Shown here one piece after another: positions 1 to 8,071 of a stretch of DNA of 64,000 bases (positions are counted from its first letter, which is position 1; the number at the start of each line of letters is the position of its first letter). The notes beneath the pieces were generated by a model. The model saw only the letters and a list, made by a program, of their open reading frames with translations, had not been told where the DNA came from and did no database searches. This DNA comes from an uncultured Lentibacter sp. (GTDB lineage Bacteria; Pseudomonadota; Alphaproteobacteria; Rhodobacterales; Rhodobacteraceae), in the NCBI RefSeq assembly GCF_937123735.1, contig NZ_CAKZKL010000025.1, positions 1 to 64,000 on the forward strand, given 5' to 3'. A program made the translations under genes and the position numbers.

Positions 1-695
1 GCGAGAAAGAGCTGTTTCACGACGAATCCCTGCGCGTGCCGCTGATCATTTACGATCCCTCGCCCGAGGCCGACCCGACCCGCGGCAAGGTGAACACGGA
101 TCTGATCGAATCCATCGACCTCGCGCCGAGCTTTCTGGAAATGTATGGCGGCGCGCCCGTTCCCCACGTCATGGATGGCCATTCCCTGATCGACACTCTG
201 ACCGGCACGCGCACGTCCGATCCACGCCGCTATGTGATTTCGGAATACGATTATTCCTTTGTTGAACCGCGCATCGCTCTGGACATGCCGGCGCGCGATT
301 GCTGGCTGCGGATGATATTCGACGGTCGCTACAAATACATTCACGCCGAACGCTTCCGCCCGATGCTCTACGATCTTGACGACGACCCTAACGAACTGAA
401 CGATCTTGGGGCCGATCCCGCATTGGCCGAAGTGCGGGCGCGCCTGCACGAGGCGTTGTTTGAATGGGCCAGAAAGCCGCGCCAGCGCGCCACCGTGGCG
501 GATGGGGCAATCGAAGGCACCAACATTCAGGATCGCATTGGCGAGGCCGGTATCCTGATCGGATATTGGGATGAAGCCGAGTTGGAAGAGGCGATCCGCA
601 ATGAATGGGGCCCGCGGCTGGCCAATGCAAACCCCCTGGTCGCCCCGACCCTGAACAAGTTATTGCGCCGCGATGTATCGGAGGACAAAACATGA
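1..695 (+). CDS. Sulfatase / phosphonate monoester hydrolase family protein, C-terminal part
   Basis: This is the 3' end of a gene that starts before the window; the frame is open from base 3. The visible 230 residues begin with a stretch ending LRVPLIIYDP, followed by ESIDLAPSFLEMYG and, further on, GRYKYIHAERFRPMLYDLDDDPNEL. That order is the usual C-terminal half of alkaline-phosphatase-superfamily sulfatases and phosphonate monoester hydrolases, where the final part closes over the active site. The metal-binding N-terminus and the catalytic formylglycine site lie outside, so substrate and activity cannot be judged. The stop overlaps the next start as ATGA, so it is translationally coupled to the cupin gene. 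A second, complete sulfatase lies at 30430. Confidence 0.85.
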   Translation, partial: EKELFHDESLRVPLIIYDPSPEADPTRGKVNTDLIESIDLAPSFLEMYGGAPVPHVMDGHSLIDTLTGTRTSDPRRYVISEYDYSFVEPRIALDMPARDCWLRMIFDGRYKYIHAERFRPMLYDLDDDPNELNDLGADPALAEVRARLHEALFEWARKPRQRATVADGAIEGTNIQDRIGEAGILIGYWDEAELEEAIRNEWGPRLANANPLVAPTLNKLLRRDVSEDKT

Positions 696-1156
696 GCCTA
701 TCAGCCGGAATAATGCGCCGTGGCGAAGGCATCGACGATGTGCATTGGAACATTCTCGGGCAGGTATACTCGCCGAAATCGATCACCGAAGAGTGTTTCA
801 GTTGGGCCGCGCTTTTGCCCGCTGAATCGTTTGTTCCCCCGCATATTCACACCACGCAGGACGAATACATCCTGCTGCAATCCGGTGAACTGGATCTGGT
901 TTTGAACGGCAAGCATATCCACGCAAGCGAAGGCGATCTGGTGTGCATGCCACGCGGCATTCCGCATGGAATTTTTAACAACACCGGTCATGATGTGACC
1001 TGCCTGTTCTGGGTCACGCCAACCGGCAAGCTGGTCGACTTGTTCCGCAAGCTCCACAACATGTCGCGCCCGGATGAAGTGGTCGCGACTGCGCCCGCCT
1101 ATGATGTGAAATTTCTGCCCGCACAACGCGCAGCAGATGTCATGGGGATGCGCTAG
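692..1156 (+). CDS. Cupin-domain protein
   Basis: A 154-residue single-domain cupin. Motif 1 is visible as PPHIHTTQDEYILLQSGELD (about residues 50-69) and motif 2 as GDLVCMPRGIPHGIFN (about 85-100), giving the usual His/Glu/His metal-ligand pattern of small cupins. I chose the ATG at 692 because it overlaps the sulfatase stop (ATGA) and has a GGAGG about 8 bases upstream; the frame is open further upstream but lacks such a site. It may be a small dioxygenase, isomerase or sensor acting on the substrate of the neighbouring sulfatase or hydroxylase; the sequence does not decide this. Confidence 0.85.
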   Translation: MSLSAGIMRRGEGIDDVHWNILGQVYSPKSITEECFSWAALLPAESFVPPHIHTTQDEYILLQSGELDLVLNGKHIHASEGDLVCMPRGIPHGIFNNTGHDVTCLFWVTPTGKLVDLFRKLHNMSRPDEVVATAPAYDVKFLPAQRAADVMGMR

Positions 1157-1483
1157 ACGTTTTCCTTTGGGTCGACGCCATCGTCTTTGGCGCGGTTCAA
1201 GACACTCAGTCCTGGCAAGCCCAGAAATCCGGCCTGAGCAGAACTTCGATTGGGTATTGTTCAAGCGGCGGCTGCGACCGGCAGGTTTGTTACCTTCTAG
1301 TTCAGGGGGTTGAGAGCCAAACCATGCCAAACACCTTGATGCAAATCGCCGGGTTGGAGTGAACATCCACCTTTAGGATGGCTCGCCCCTGTGATTGAAA
1401 CGGCGGAGGACAAATGACCGGTTTTGCGCGACAAAAGGCTTGCTCATGAGCTTACACCACGACGACATGAAAAGAATCACCAC
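1157..1483. other. Gene-free spacer
   Basis: No gene is supported here. On the plus strand a GGAGG at about 1404-1408 is followed by an ATG at 1414 opening an 11-residue frame that stops at 1449. It could be a leader peptide or the stub of a lost gene. Nothing else is recognised. Confidence 0.5.
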
Positions 1484-1873
1484 ATGACACTTGCCAAAGA
1501 CCTTTTCGATCAGGATCAGATTATGCAGCTCCTAGGCGCTAGCATCATCCGACAGGTCGAAGGCTGTGTAGAGCTGGAGATGATGGTGACAGAACGCATG
1601 GTGCAGAAACATGGAACCTGTCAGGGCGGGGCCCTTTTTACATTGGCTGACGCCGCTTTCGGGATCTCGGCGAATTGCGCTGGCCGAGAAGCCGTGTCGC
1701 AACATTGTTCCATCACCTATCTGCGCCCGGCGCATCTCGGAGAGGTTGTTGTCGCCTCCGTGTCTTTGCGAACAACCGTCGGCCGCACTTCGATCTATGA
1801 CGTGAGCCTGTCCACAGAGGCGGGCGGGCTCGTGGCAGAGTTTCGCGGCGTTGCGCGTGCGCTTTCCAAGTGA
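1484..1873 (+). CDS. PaaI-like hotdog-fold acyl-CoA thioesterase
   Basis: A 129-residue protein of the hotdog thioesterase superfamily, PaaI/PaaD type. The helix motif QKHGTCQGGALFTLADAAFG (about residues 43-62) carries the conserved HG..GG and LAD elements; the Asp of LADAAFG is the expected catalytic carboxylate. YLRPAHLGEVVVASV is the usual central strand. Such enzymes hydrolyse hydroxyphenylacetyl-CoA and related aryl- or short acyl-CoA thioesters in the cytoplasm as tetramers. I chose ATG 1484 because it gives the normal family length; an in-frame extension to 1424 has no family similarity. Next to an aromatic hydroxylase it may serve aromatic-acid catabolism (inference). Confidence 0.85.
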   Translation: MTLAKDLFDQDQIMQLLGASIIRQVEGCVELEMMVTERMVQKHGTCQGGALFTLADAAFGISANCAGREAVSQHCSITYLRPAHLGEVVVASVSLRTTVGRTSIYDVSLSTEAGGLVAEFRGVARALSK

Positions 1874-1903
1874 CCATGGGTTAAACAGGCCTGAAGCATC
1901 AAT

Positions 1904-2254
1904 CTATGGGCGACAAACTGCAAAAAGGCCGACACGGGTGTAAACGCCGAGTTTCTGATAGGCGCGTTTGCGGTAGGTAATGACCGTGGGCGTCGTAATA
2001 TCCATGTCGCCTGCAATGACCTATGCCTTTTTGCCGGACAGGATGCCAAGACAAACTTCCCGTTCGCGCGCGCTGAGCGTGGCAAGCGGCGGGGAGGTAT
2101 CTGACTGGGTTGGTCGGTCGAAATGCATCAGAACCAGACGCCCGGGCATACAAACGATGTCAGGATCATACAAGGCAGTATCGGGCCCGCTTTGGTATAG
2201 ATTGACAAAGAGCCCGTTCCGATATGTTGAGCAAGGCCGGGCATAGCGGTTAGG
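1904..2254 (-). pseudogene. LuxR-family regulator remnant, internal amber stop and missing N-terminus
   Basis: Read on the minus strand, bases 2254 to 1904 encode about 116 residues in one frame ending in a LuxR-type helix-turn-helix: LATLSAREREVCLGILSGKKA, then a TAG at 2021-2023, then VIAGDMDITTPTVITYRKRA and YQKLGVYTRVGLF. The TAG stands where these proteins normally have a Glu-like residue in the first HTH helix, so the DNA-binding domain is cut in two. Upstream, the frame is closed by another TAG at 2255-2257 and no start codon or ligand domain is found before the divergent hydroxylase gene, so the N-terminal half is lost as well. It was probably the regulator of the flanking catabolic genes (inference from position). 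Confidence 0.75.
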
Positions 2255-2341
2255 CTAAGATGTCCCCTGCAAAAGAGGACAGACATAAGACCATCGCAGG
2301 TATATGTCTTGTTTACGATCGAAACAGAACAGAAAGCCGCC

Positions 2342-3964
2342 ATGAGACCTGCAGGACGCGCCGAAACTGACTCGCTCTATTTTACGTACCCACATTTTGA
2401 GCCGCCCAAAGGTGATGCGCGTGCACAAATGGTCACCTCTGCGTCAGTCGCCATCGTCGGTGCCGGTCCGATTGGCATGACCGCGGCACTTACTCTGGCC
2501 AAGCAAGGCATCCGTTCGGTGCTGTTTGACAACAAGGACACCTTCAACGATGGCAGCCGGGCCATTTGTGTTGCTCGGTCCAGTTTCCAGATTCTGGAGC
2601 GGATCGGAGCGGTTGCGCCCTTCCTGGACAAATCCCTGGGCTGGACGACCGGGCGATCGTTCTATCGCGGCAAGCAGATCCTCGAATTCGAGATGCCTGA
2701 CAGTCCGTCGGAAAAATACCGCCCGATGTACAATCTACAGCAGCAATATATCGAACAGTTCCTCTGGGATGCTGTCGTCAAAAGCGAGTTGATCGAGACC
2801 CGGTGGCAAAGCGAAGTGACGGGATTGTCGGATACTGATGACGGCGTCCGGCTGAATGTGCGCGATCCCGAGGACGACTACGAATTCAACGCGGACTGGG
2901 TTCTGGCCGCAGACGGTGCGCGCAGCACAATCCGCAAGTTGCGTGACATGCGGCTCGAAGGAGACAATTTCGAAGGGCGGTATGTGATTGCCGATGTTCA
3001 GATGGCGCATGGCTACCCGACCATCCGACGCGCCCTGTTTGATCCAGATTGCCGCCGTGGCGGGACGATCCTTGTGCATAAACAACCCGACAACATCTGG
3101 CGCATCGACTATCAATTGCGCGACGGCGAAGACGAAGCAGAAGCGATCCGCGAGGAGACCGTGCGCGCCTCGGTTGCGTCGGTTCTGGACGAAATCGGCT
3201 ATTCCGGCGACTGGGATCTTGAGTGGTGGAGCATTTACTCGGCCAACACGCTTGCCCTTGCCGACTACCGGGACGGGCGGGTGTTCTTTGTCGGTGACAG
3301 CGCCCATATTGTGCCAATTTTCGGGGTGCGCGGGTTGAACAATGGCCTGGCAGATGCGGAGAATATCGGGTGGAAACTGGGTTGGGTGCTGAACGGCAAG
3401 GCTGATGACGCCCTGCTTGACAGCTATACCCCCGAACGCCGCGGCGCGACGCTGGACGTTTTTGCCAATGCCTCGAAGTCCGCCCGTTTCATGACCCCGC
3501 CTAGCGCAGGCTGGCAATTGATGCGAGATGCGGCGCTGAACCTTGCACTCAGCCATCCCTTTGCCGGCAAGCTTGCCAATCCCCGTCAGATGACCCCTTA
3601 CACATATACTCAAAGCCCTGTCGTGCAGGCAGATGATCCGCTTTTTGAAACCGGGCCGGTCGCCGGCGCGGTCCTGCCGGATGCCTTGGTCGGAGACGGA
3701 TTCCTTCATGATCTTCTCGGGCCGGGGTTCAGCCTGATCTGTTTTGACGGGGCACTTGCCGATCAGTGCGCTCAGGCCGATCTGACAGTCTGCCGCCTGC
3801 CACCCGCTTCAGAGGCTGCTCAAATCCTGGGGGCCACGGCCGAGACGGCCTATCTCGTGCGCCCCGATGGCCATGTTGCAAGTCGGTGGAAATCTGCGCA
3901 AGCGGCTGATGTTCTTATTGCCCTTCAAGCTGCAGTCGCGATGCCAAAGGAAGCGATTTCATGA
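2342..3964 (+). CDS. FAD-dependent aromatic hydroxylase (MhpA/resorcinol-hydroxylase-like)
   Basis: A 540-residue class A flavoprotein monooxygenase. It has the N-terminal GxGxxG fingerprint AIVGAGPIGMTAALTLAKQG (about residues 38-57), the DG motif in VLAADGARSTIRKL, and the second FAD motif VFFVGDSAHIVPIFGVRGLN followed by GLADAENIGWKLGWVL. A thioredoxin-like C-terminal region (about 440-535) is as in MhpA, PheA and TfdB relatives. Such enzymes use NAD(P)H and O2 to hydroxylate phenolic substrates in the cytoplasm. I chose ATG 2342; the frame is open to a TTG at 2309 that has no ribosome site. The stop overlaps the next start as ATGA. The true substrate is not known. Confidence 0.85.
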   Translation: MRPAGRAETDSLYFTYPHFEPPKGDARAQMVTSASVAIVGAGPIGMTAALTLAKQGIRSVLFDNKDTFNDGSRAICVARSSFQILERIGAVAPFLDKSLGWTTGRSFYRGKQILEFEMPDSPSEKYRPMYNLQQQYIEQFLWDAVVKSELIETRWQSEVTGLSDTDDGVRLNVRDPEDDYEFNADWVLAADGARSTIRKLRDMRLEGDNFEGRYVIADVQMAHGYPTIRRALFDPDCRRGGTILVHKQPDNIWRIDYQLRDGEDEAEAIREETVRASVASVLDEIGYSGDWDLEWWSIYSANTLALADYRDGRVFFVGDSAHIVPIFGVRGLNNGLADAENIGWKLGWVLNGKADDALLDSYTPERRGATLDVFANASKSARFMTPPSAGWQLMRDAALNLALSHPFAGKLANPRQMTPYTYTQSPVVQADDPLFETGPVAGAVLPDALVGDGFLHDLLGPGFSLICFDGALADQCAQADLTVCRLPPASEAAQILGATAETAYLVRPDGHVASRWKSAQAADVLIALQAAVAMPKEAIS

Positions 3965-4140
3965 AGCCCGCCGTTCTGGAAGTTGTATACGAAGACCTCG
4001 CCCCGACGCTCGACGCCACCAAGGCCGAAAAACGTGAACTTCTTCTCGCCAAGCTGGCACTGCTTCTGGTTCATGATCTGGGCGATGCTGCGCGTGCCAG
4101 AGAACATATAGCGGCGGCTTCCGCGAACCTTGACGCATAG
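3961..4140 (+). CDS. Small DUF2783-like protein coupled to the hydroxylase
   Basis: A 59-residue ORF whose ATG overlaps the hydroxylase stop (ATGA). The peptide starts MKPAVLEVVYEDLAPTLDA and has the core KRELLLAKLALLLVHDLGDA followed by an Ala-rich helix. This resembles my recollection of DUF2783 proteins of about 60-70 residues that accompany FAD-dependent monooxygenases, with the pattern LxARLxLLLAxHxGD. The role of that family is unknown; tight coupling suggests a partner or stabilising subunit of the hydroxylase. The assignment is from memory of the pattern and was not checked by a profile search. Confidence 0.65.
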   Translation: MKPAVLEVVYEDLAPTLDATKAEKRELLLAKLALLLVHDLGDAARAREHIAAASANLDA

Positions 4141-4252
4141 GCCAAAGGTTGTGTCAAACCTTTGAGATCACCTGCACCCTGTCCGTCGTCATATAAAGTT
4201 GGACATCAGATCGGCTTGAGCACAGGAGGCTCTGGTTCGTTCGTGTGATTGA

Positions 4253-5233
4253 TTATGCTGCTTGTTTTTGATGTTGCAAGCGGCGTTGGCGGATTGTTTG
4301 GCTTTTGATCTTCTCCCTTTCCCTCAAAATGGCTTTGTCGCGCCCGAAGTAGACGTCAGCGGGTGTGACGTTGTTCAGGCTCTCGTGGTAGCGCTGGTTG
4401 TTGTAATACTCGACAAAAGCCCCGATCTGACGCTCGAGATCGCCGGGCAGGTAATAGTTTTCCAGCAGAACACGGTTCTTCATGGTCTGGTGCCAGCGCT
4501 CGATCTTACCTTGCGTTTGCGGGTGGAGCGGTGCTCCGCGAACGTGATCCATTCTTTGCCCTTCCAGCCACTCAGCCAGATCGCCAGAGATGTAGCAGGA
4601 GCCGTTATCGCTGAGCAGGCGCGGCTTGTGCCGAACAGTGGCTTGATCACAACCGGATGCAGCCAATGCCAGCTCGATCGTGTCTGTTACGTCCTCAGCA
4701 CGCATATTTGTGCAGAGTTTCCATGCAATGATGTAGCGGCTGTAATCGTCCAGGATTGTGCTCAGATAATACCAGCCCCAGCCGATGATCTTAAAGTAGG
4801 TAAAATCAGTCTGCCACATCTCGTTGATAGCTGTGGTTTTGTCTGTGAACTCGTCAGCAGCCTTGATCACCACATAATCAGGCGCAGTGATCAGGTCAGC
4901 TGCTTTTAGAATGCGGTAAGCTGATGATTCAGAGACAAAATACCGCTTCTCATCCGTGTATTTGACGGCAAGCTCGCGTGTCGACAACGCCTCGTGCTCC
5001 AATGCAAACTCGATCAAATCATCGCGCCTGACGTCTGGGATACGGTTCCAGACAGACTTGGGACGCGGCGAATGATCCGCCAACGCGTCCAGACCACCAT
5101 CGAGATAAAGATCGTACCATCGATAAAATGTGCTGCGCGGAATGCACAGCATATCAAGCGTCTGTTTGACTGGCAGGTGTGAGCCTTCGACGGTGCGGAT
5201 GATCTCAAGCTTCTCGGATGCTGGATACCTCAT
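4253..5233 (-). CDS. IS3-family transposase, OrfB (DDE integrase core)
   Basis: A 326-residue DDE transposase. It has an N-terminal HTH-like region (IPRSTFYRWYDLYLDGG), then the rve integrase core: MWQTDFTYFKIIGWGWYYLS holds the first Asp, LLSDNGSCYISGDLAEWL the second, and HPQTQGKIERWHQTMKNR the catalytic Glu. A C-terminal YYNNQRYHESLNNVTPADVY segment is typical of the IS3 group. The ATG at 5233 overlaps the orfA stop as ATGA, so OrfB can be made by coupled re-initiation as well as by frameshifting. No internal stop is seen, so the transposase looks intact. Confidence 0.92.
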   Translation of the reverse strand: MRYPASEKLEIIRTVEGSHLPVKQTLDMLCIPRSTFYRWYDLYLDGGLDALADHSPRPKSVWNRIPDVRRDDLIEFALEHEALSTRELAVKYTDEKRYFVSESSAYRILKAADLITAPDYVVIKAADEFTDKTTAINEMWQTDFTYFKIIGWGWYYLSTILDDYSRYIIAWKLCTNMRAEDVTDTIELALAASGCDQATVRHKPRLLSDNGSCYISGDLAEWLEGQRMDHVRGAPLHPQTQGKIERWHQTMKNRVLLENYYLPGDLERQIGAFVEYYNNQRYHESLNNVTPADVYFGRDKAILREREKIKSQTIRQRRLQHQKQAA

Positions 5234-5604
5234 TCCTCGTATCCCCCATTTCCTGTCATGCTTTTTTTGAGCAGCCGGTTTTCAAGAGTCAGATCCGCCA
5301 CGCACTCTTTCAATGCCAGCGACTCTGAACGCAGCTCCTTCACTTCTGGCGACGTCGCCTGACGCGCAGTGTCCCCAGACAGACGTCGCTTGCCTGCCTC
5401 AAGGAATTCCTTAGACCAGCTATAATACAGGCTCTCAGCGATCCCCTCACGACGGCACAACACAGAAATACTTTCCTCGCCACGCAGACCTGCCAAAACA
5501 ATGCGGATCTTCTCCTCCGCTGAATAGGTTTGCCGTGTCTTGCGGCGGATGTTCTTAACCACCTTGTCGGCGGCATCTTTCGATGTGGTAGGCTTCTTTG
5601 TCAT
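5230..5604 (-). CDS. IS3-family transposase, OrfA (HTH_Tnp_1)
   Basis: A 124-residue DNA-binding subunit. TYSAEEKIRIVLAGLRGEES (about residues 26-45) and LCRREGIAESLYYSWSKEFL form the transposase helix-turn-helix; residues 80-118 (EVKELRSESLALKECVADL onward) form the leucine-zipper-like coiled coil that dimerises with OrfB. It lies directly upstream of orfB with a 4-base overlap, the usual IS3 order. A Lys/Arg-rich N-terminus is visible. Intact by eye. Confidence 0.9.
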   Translation of the reverse strand: MTKKPTTSKDAADKVVKNIRRKTRQTYSAEEKIRIVLAGLRGEESISVLCRREGIAESLYYSWSKEFLEAGKRRLSGDTARQATSPEVKELRSESLALKECVADLTLENRLLKKSMTGNGGYEE

Positions 5605-5682
5605 CTCGATCTCCTAATCGATAAGATGAACCAGAAATCCTCCGTTGTTCAAATGCTCAGATCTGTCCAGCAGGGGCTGACG

Positions 5683-5973
5683 TCAGACATGATGCTGTCC
5701 TTTCTTAATGGCAGATACACCTTTTCTTTTCCTTTGAAGCACTACGGCCATACAATCCCGTACTAAACACTCCACGGAATAATGCAGCTTTTCTAAACCG
5801 TCCCCTTTTACCCTACGCATCGGCTTACCAGTTTCAGCCCAGACATGGTCTTGTATTTCATCTACTAAATGATCCACCACCTCATAGAACTTGTTATAAC
5901 GGCCATCTCTCCAAGAGAGATTTATGCTGTCTTTTTGCTTTGGAACTACAGGGTTAGATTTAGCTCCTTTCAA
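5683..5973 (-). CDS. Hypothetical protein, probably a fragment beside the IS
   Basis: A 96-residue frame with natural-looking amino acid use: NLSWRDGRYNKFYEVVDHLV, then DEIQDHVWAETGKPMRRVKG, then EKLHYSVECLVRDCMAVVL. The stop (5683-5685) lies only 14 bases outside the right IS end. No fold is recognised with certainty. The last residues KRKGVSAIKKGQHHV read like the middle of a longer protein, so it may be the N-terminal piece of a gene that was cut when this DNA was rearranged (inference). Its codon use is AT-richer than the core genes of the window, which fits recent acquisition. Confidence 0.55.
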   Translation of the reverse strand: MKGAKSNPVVPKQKDSINLSWRDGRYNKFYEVVDHLVDEIQDHVWAETGKPMRRVKGDGLEKLHYSVECLVRDCMAVVLQRKRKGVSAIKKGQHHV

Positions 5974-6637
5974 GTACTTATTCCTTCATCTAGTGCTTAG
6001 TGGTCAGGGCCCTCTGGGGAGGCCCTTCCCCATACTGGTAGGACTTAGAGTATAATGCATATTGGGGCTGTTCTGAATCCCTAAAATCACTAAAACTGAA
6101 CATCACTACAGGCTCTAATAATTTCCAAACACGTGGCCAAAGCTCAGACAAGCTCCTGAGTAATTCACCTAGCGTAGACCCTTACCATCAACTGCGTGCT
6201 TTATCTGCATTCAAAGCAATCTATTGAATATACGATTAAGCCGCCCCCTGCTCCAATAAAACTGTAAATCTTATGATCTCGAGCATTCGGGTCGTGTAGA
6301 CAGTTTTCATCTCCCAATCTCAGGTCAGGCTCATATACGATATCCCTACTGGGGTGGGGTGGCACATGCATGGGGGTGTTCTGCATTACTGACCAAATTA
6401 CGGACCATTTACCGCCTTATTGACATGAACTGTCCCTGCGTGGTTCTAATGAAATCAGAGTGTTAGATGAATGCTGACGGATGATTGAGGAACTTAACCC
6501 CCACCTCCTCCGCCATCGGCAATTCTCTCCTTGATTGACATAGACCCAAAGAGAGCCCCCACCGGCAAAAGCGTCCCGCGCGGGTTTGCGGCCTTCGGAG
6601 ACGCCCTTTTCAAAACGAGCAGCACCCATCAGCCGGC

Positions 6638-6653
6638 CCCCTCAATTGAGGGG
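6638..6653. repeat. 16-bp perfect palindrome
   Basis: CCCCTCAATTGAGGGG is a perfect palindrome with no loop, flanked by further partly paired GGC/GCC bases. No T-run follows, so it is unlikely to be a terminator; it could be a protein-binding site or a decayed element end. Confidence 0.5.
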
Positions 6654-6801
6654 CCAGAACGCGCCTGCGCTCCGTTGGGTTTGTGCCTTTAGGGTCGCTT
6701 GGGGGTCCTGGCCTTCTCTGAGCGGCGTGCGCTGCGCTACGGCGCAAGCCGGCTTTCGCCGAGGCTTTGAGCAGCCTATACGCCGGCGCTTCTGGGGAAT
6801 T

Positions 6802-6847
6802 ATTGTCAAAAAGCGCACTTTTGATGAAAATTGTCCCGAAAGCGCAC
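6802..6847. repeat. Pair of direct repeats resembling an IS21-family terminus
   Basis: Two copies of ATTGTC plus 2-3 bases plus AAAGCGCAC (6802-6818 and 6830-6847) lie 28-29 bp apart. IS21-family elements start with TG and carry several subterminal direct repeats of this kind. No istA or istB gene is next to it, so this would be a solo end. The match is from memory of the family, not from a search. Confidence 0.35.
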
Positions 6848-7025
6848 CCCAAAACACAAGAGAGAGACTGAGCCACCAAGGATTCTTATCGTTGAGAGGC
6901 GGCGCTTGTTACGCTGATCGTAGTTAACAAAGAGTTTCTATTATGGCTTTGCTCCGCATCCGATTAATCCGGATTTTCTCTAAAATACACACTATAATCT
7001 GCGCGCGCCTCTCGGGAGCCGCGTC

Positions 7026-7604
7026 ATGAGTGTGCTCAACAGATTGTTCGCGCGCCCATCCGTTGCGCAGGCCAACGGTTCTGCGCGCGCCTTTGTGCCC
7101 GAAATTGCCCGCCCCGACAGCCCCGAAGCCGACCGCCGTTTCGGGGTATCCGAGAGCCTGGCCACCAAGCTCTCGCTCAAATGGGACGATGAGGACAGCC
7201 CCTTGAAGCTGGACGGGGCCAAGCTGGTTTTGCTGGGCTTCAACGCAGCCAATCAGGCCCGGATAACCAAGATGCTGCGGGCCGCCGGGGCCGCAGAAAC
7301 CAGTGGTTTTGACATTGACGCGCTGGCGCAGGCCTCGTTTGGCGCGCCCGGGGCCGCGCCCTCGTTGATTGTCAATCTTGAGGGGTTTGACACGCTTGAA
7401 AACGCCGTCAGCGCGCTGATGGTCTTTCGCAAGGCCCACCCGGAGGTGGTGATTGTTCTGGTGTCTACGGCTGTCGCCGCGGATGATCTGAGCCCCGAAC
7501 GGCGCATGATCTGTGATGCCACTCTGGCCGCACCGCTGAGCTTTCAACGCCTAGTGGAAGGGCTTTTGGCCGCCGCGCGCAACAACCGTCAGTTGCGCAG
7601 CTGA
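7026..7604 (+). CDS. Degenerate receiver-like (pseudo-REC) protein
   Basis: A 192-residue protein. Residues 60-190 have the strand/helix rhythm of a CheY receiver: KLVLLGFNAANQARITKMLR, then SLIVNLEGFDTLENAVSALM, then VVIVLVSTAVAADDL and DATLAAPLSFQRLVEGLLAA. The position expected for the phospho-acceptor Asp is Asn (LIVNLEG) and the conserved Lys-Pro near the end is Ala-Pro, so it probably cannot be phosphorylated normally. It starts the conserved-looking block after the accessory DNA and is convergent with the small membrane protein at 7608. It may modulate the two-component proteins nearby (inference). Confidence is high for the gene and moderate for the fold. Confidence 0.7.
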   Translation: MSVLNRLFARPSVAQANGSARAFVPEIARPDSPEADRRFGVSESLATKLSLKWDDEDSPLKLDGAKLVLLGFNAANQARITKMLRAAGAAETSGFDIDALAQASFGAPGAAPSLIVNLEGFDTLENAVSALMVFRKAHPEVVIVLVSTAVAADDLSPERRMICDATLAAPLSFQRLVEGLLAAARNNRQLRS

Positions 7605-7607
7605 GCC

Positions 7608-7901
7608 TCAGGCCAGCCGGTCGAGCGAGGCCACAACGCGCGGAGCCAAAGCATCCTGCGCAGGCGGGTCGTCCACGGAGAAAATGACAAAAGCAATCAG
7701 GTAGATCCAAAAAAAGAGCCCGAAGATTGCAAAGAGAACAACCCAGAAAATCGGGGGAATTCCAGCATCTTCGAGCTCAGAGTCTGAGTCAAACCTGCCA
7801 GGAGAGGGAGCTTCAGAGGCCCTGTGTGCTGGGCTGCGAAAGAAACGGCTCCGCCAAGATCTCGGCGTCACTTTCGTTATATCTTTCATAGCATTAAGCA
7901 C
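7608..7901 (-). CDS. Small single-pass membrane protein of unknown function
   Basis: A 97-residue protein with a basic N-terminus (about 45 residues, KVTPRSWRSRFFRSPAHR) and one strongly hydrophobic helix, PIFWVVLFAIFGLFFWIYLI continuing AFVIF (about residues 50-74), then an acidic-to-neutral tail. It has no known domain. Its stop is 3 bases from the stop of the receiver-like gene. An internal ATG at the fifth codon (MKDITKV) could be the true start. It lies downstream of the NarL-type regulator gene on the same strand, separated by 170 bases. Confidence 0.6.
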   Translation of the reverse strand: MLNAMKDITKVTPRSWRSRFFRSPAHRASEAPSPGRFDSDSELEDAGIPPIFWVVLFAIFGLFFWIYLIAFVIFSVDDPPAQDALAPRVVASLDRLA

Positions 7902-8071
7902 ATCCTGAGGCGTCGTCTAACTAGGATCTCTCCCATCCTGACCCCTTCAGGTTAATTTGCTTCAAACTTTAAGAATAGCCGATCAAACAGGCCCCACGGG
8001 CCTATTTAGTTGTGTGCTCTCACTTCTGGAGAAATTGCCTCACTTTCGCGCACCCGCGCCGCGAAGAGCGG

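Larger units (their letters stand above)
4200..5669 (-). mobile_element. IS3-family insertion sequence, apparently complete
   Basis: Two overlapping transposase frames (orfA 5230-5604, orfB 4253-5233) are flanked by imperfect inverted ends. The left end from 4200 reads TGGACATCAGATC and the right end, read inward from 5669, reads TGGACAGATCTGAG. The two can be aligned with small gaps over about 40 bp and both finish in GGAGG..T.TGGTTC. The tips TGG...CCA give a 1470-bp element. I see no convincing 3-4 bp target duplication (AGT on the left, GCA on the right), so the outer boundary is approximate, or one flank has changed since insertion. Confidence 0.75.
5974..7025. other. About 1 kb of mostly gene-free, mosaic DNA
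   Basis: I find no convincing gene between the IS-side ORF and the core gene at 7026. Short frames exist (for example 6201-6386 on the minus strand, 61 residues) but have no recognisable features. The first 400 bases are AT-rich and the stretch 6560-6800 is GC-rich, as if two sources were joined. It holds a 16-bp perfect palindrome (6638-6653) and a pair of direct repeats like an IS21 end (6802-6847), annotated separately. The picture is of decayed mobile DNA marking the edge of the accessory region. Confidence 0.55.

Noticed and set aside
605..691. Upstream start of the cupin gene
   Set aside because: The frame is open to 605, but that part lies inside the sulfatase gene; ATG 692 has GGAGG and the coupled ATGA overlap.
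1414..1449. 11-codon frame after a GGAGG upstream of the thioesterase gene
   Set aside because: Too short to support as a gene; no pattern of a leader peptide (no run of one amino acid, no hairpin after it).
4144..4163. Hairpin AAAGGTT/AACCTTT after the DUF2783-like gene as terminator
   Set aside because: The stem is 7 bp with low GC and no T-run follows; kept out of the feature list.
6201..6386. 61-codon minus-strand frame in the AT-rich spacer
   Set aside because: No domain, no clear ribosome site and no conserved context; may be a fragment.
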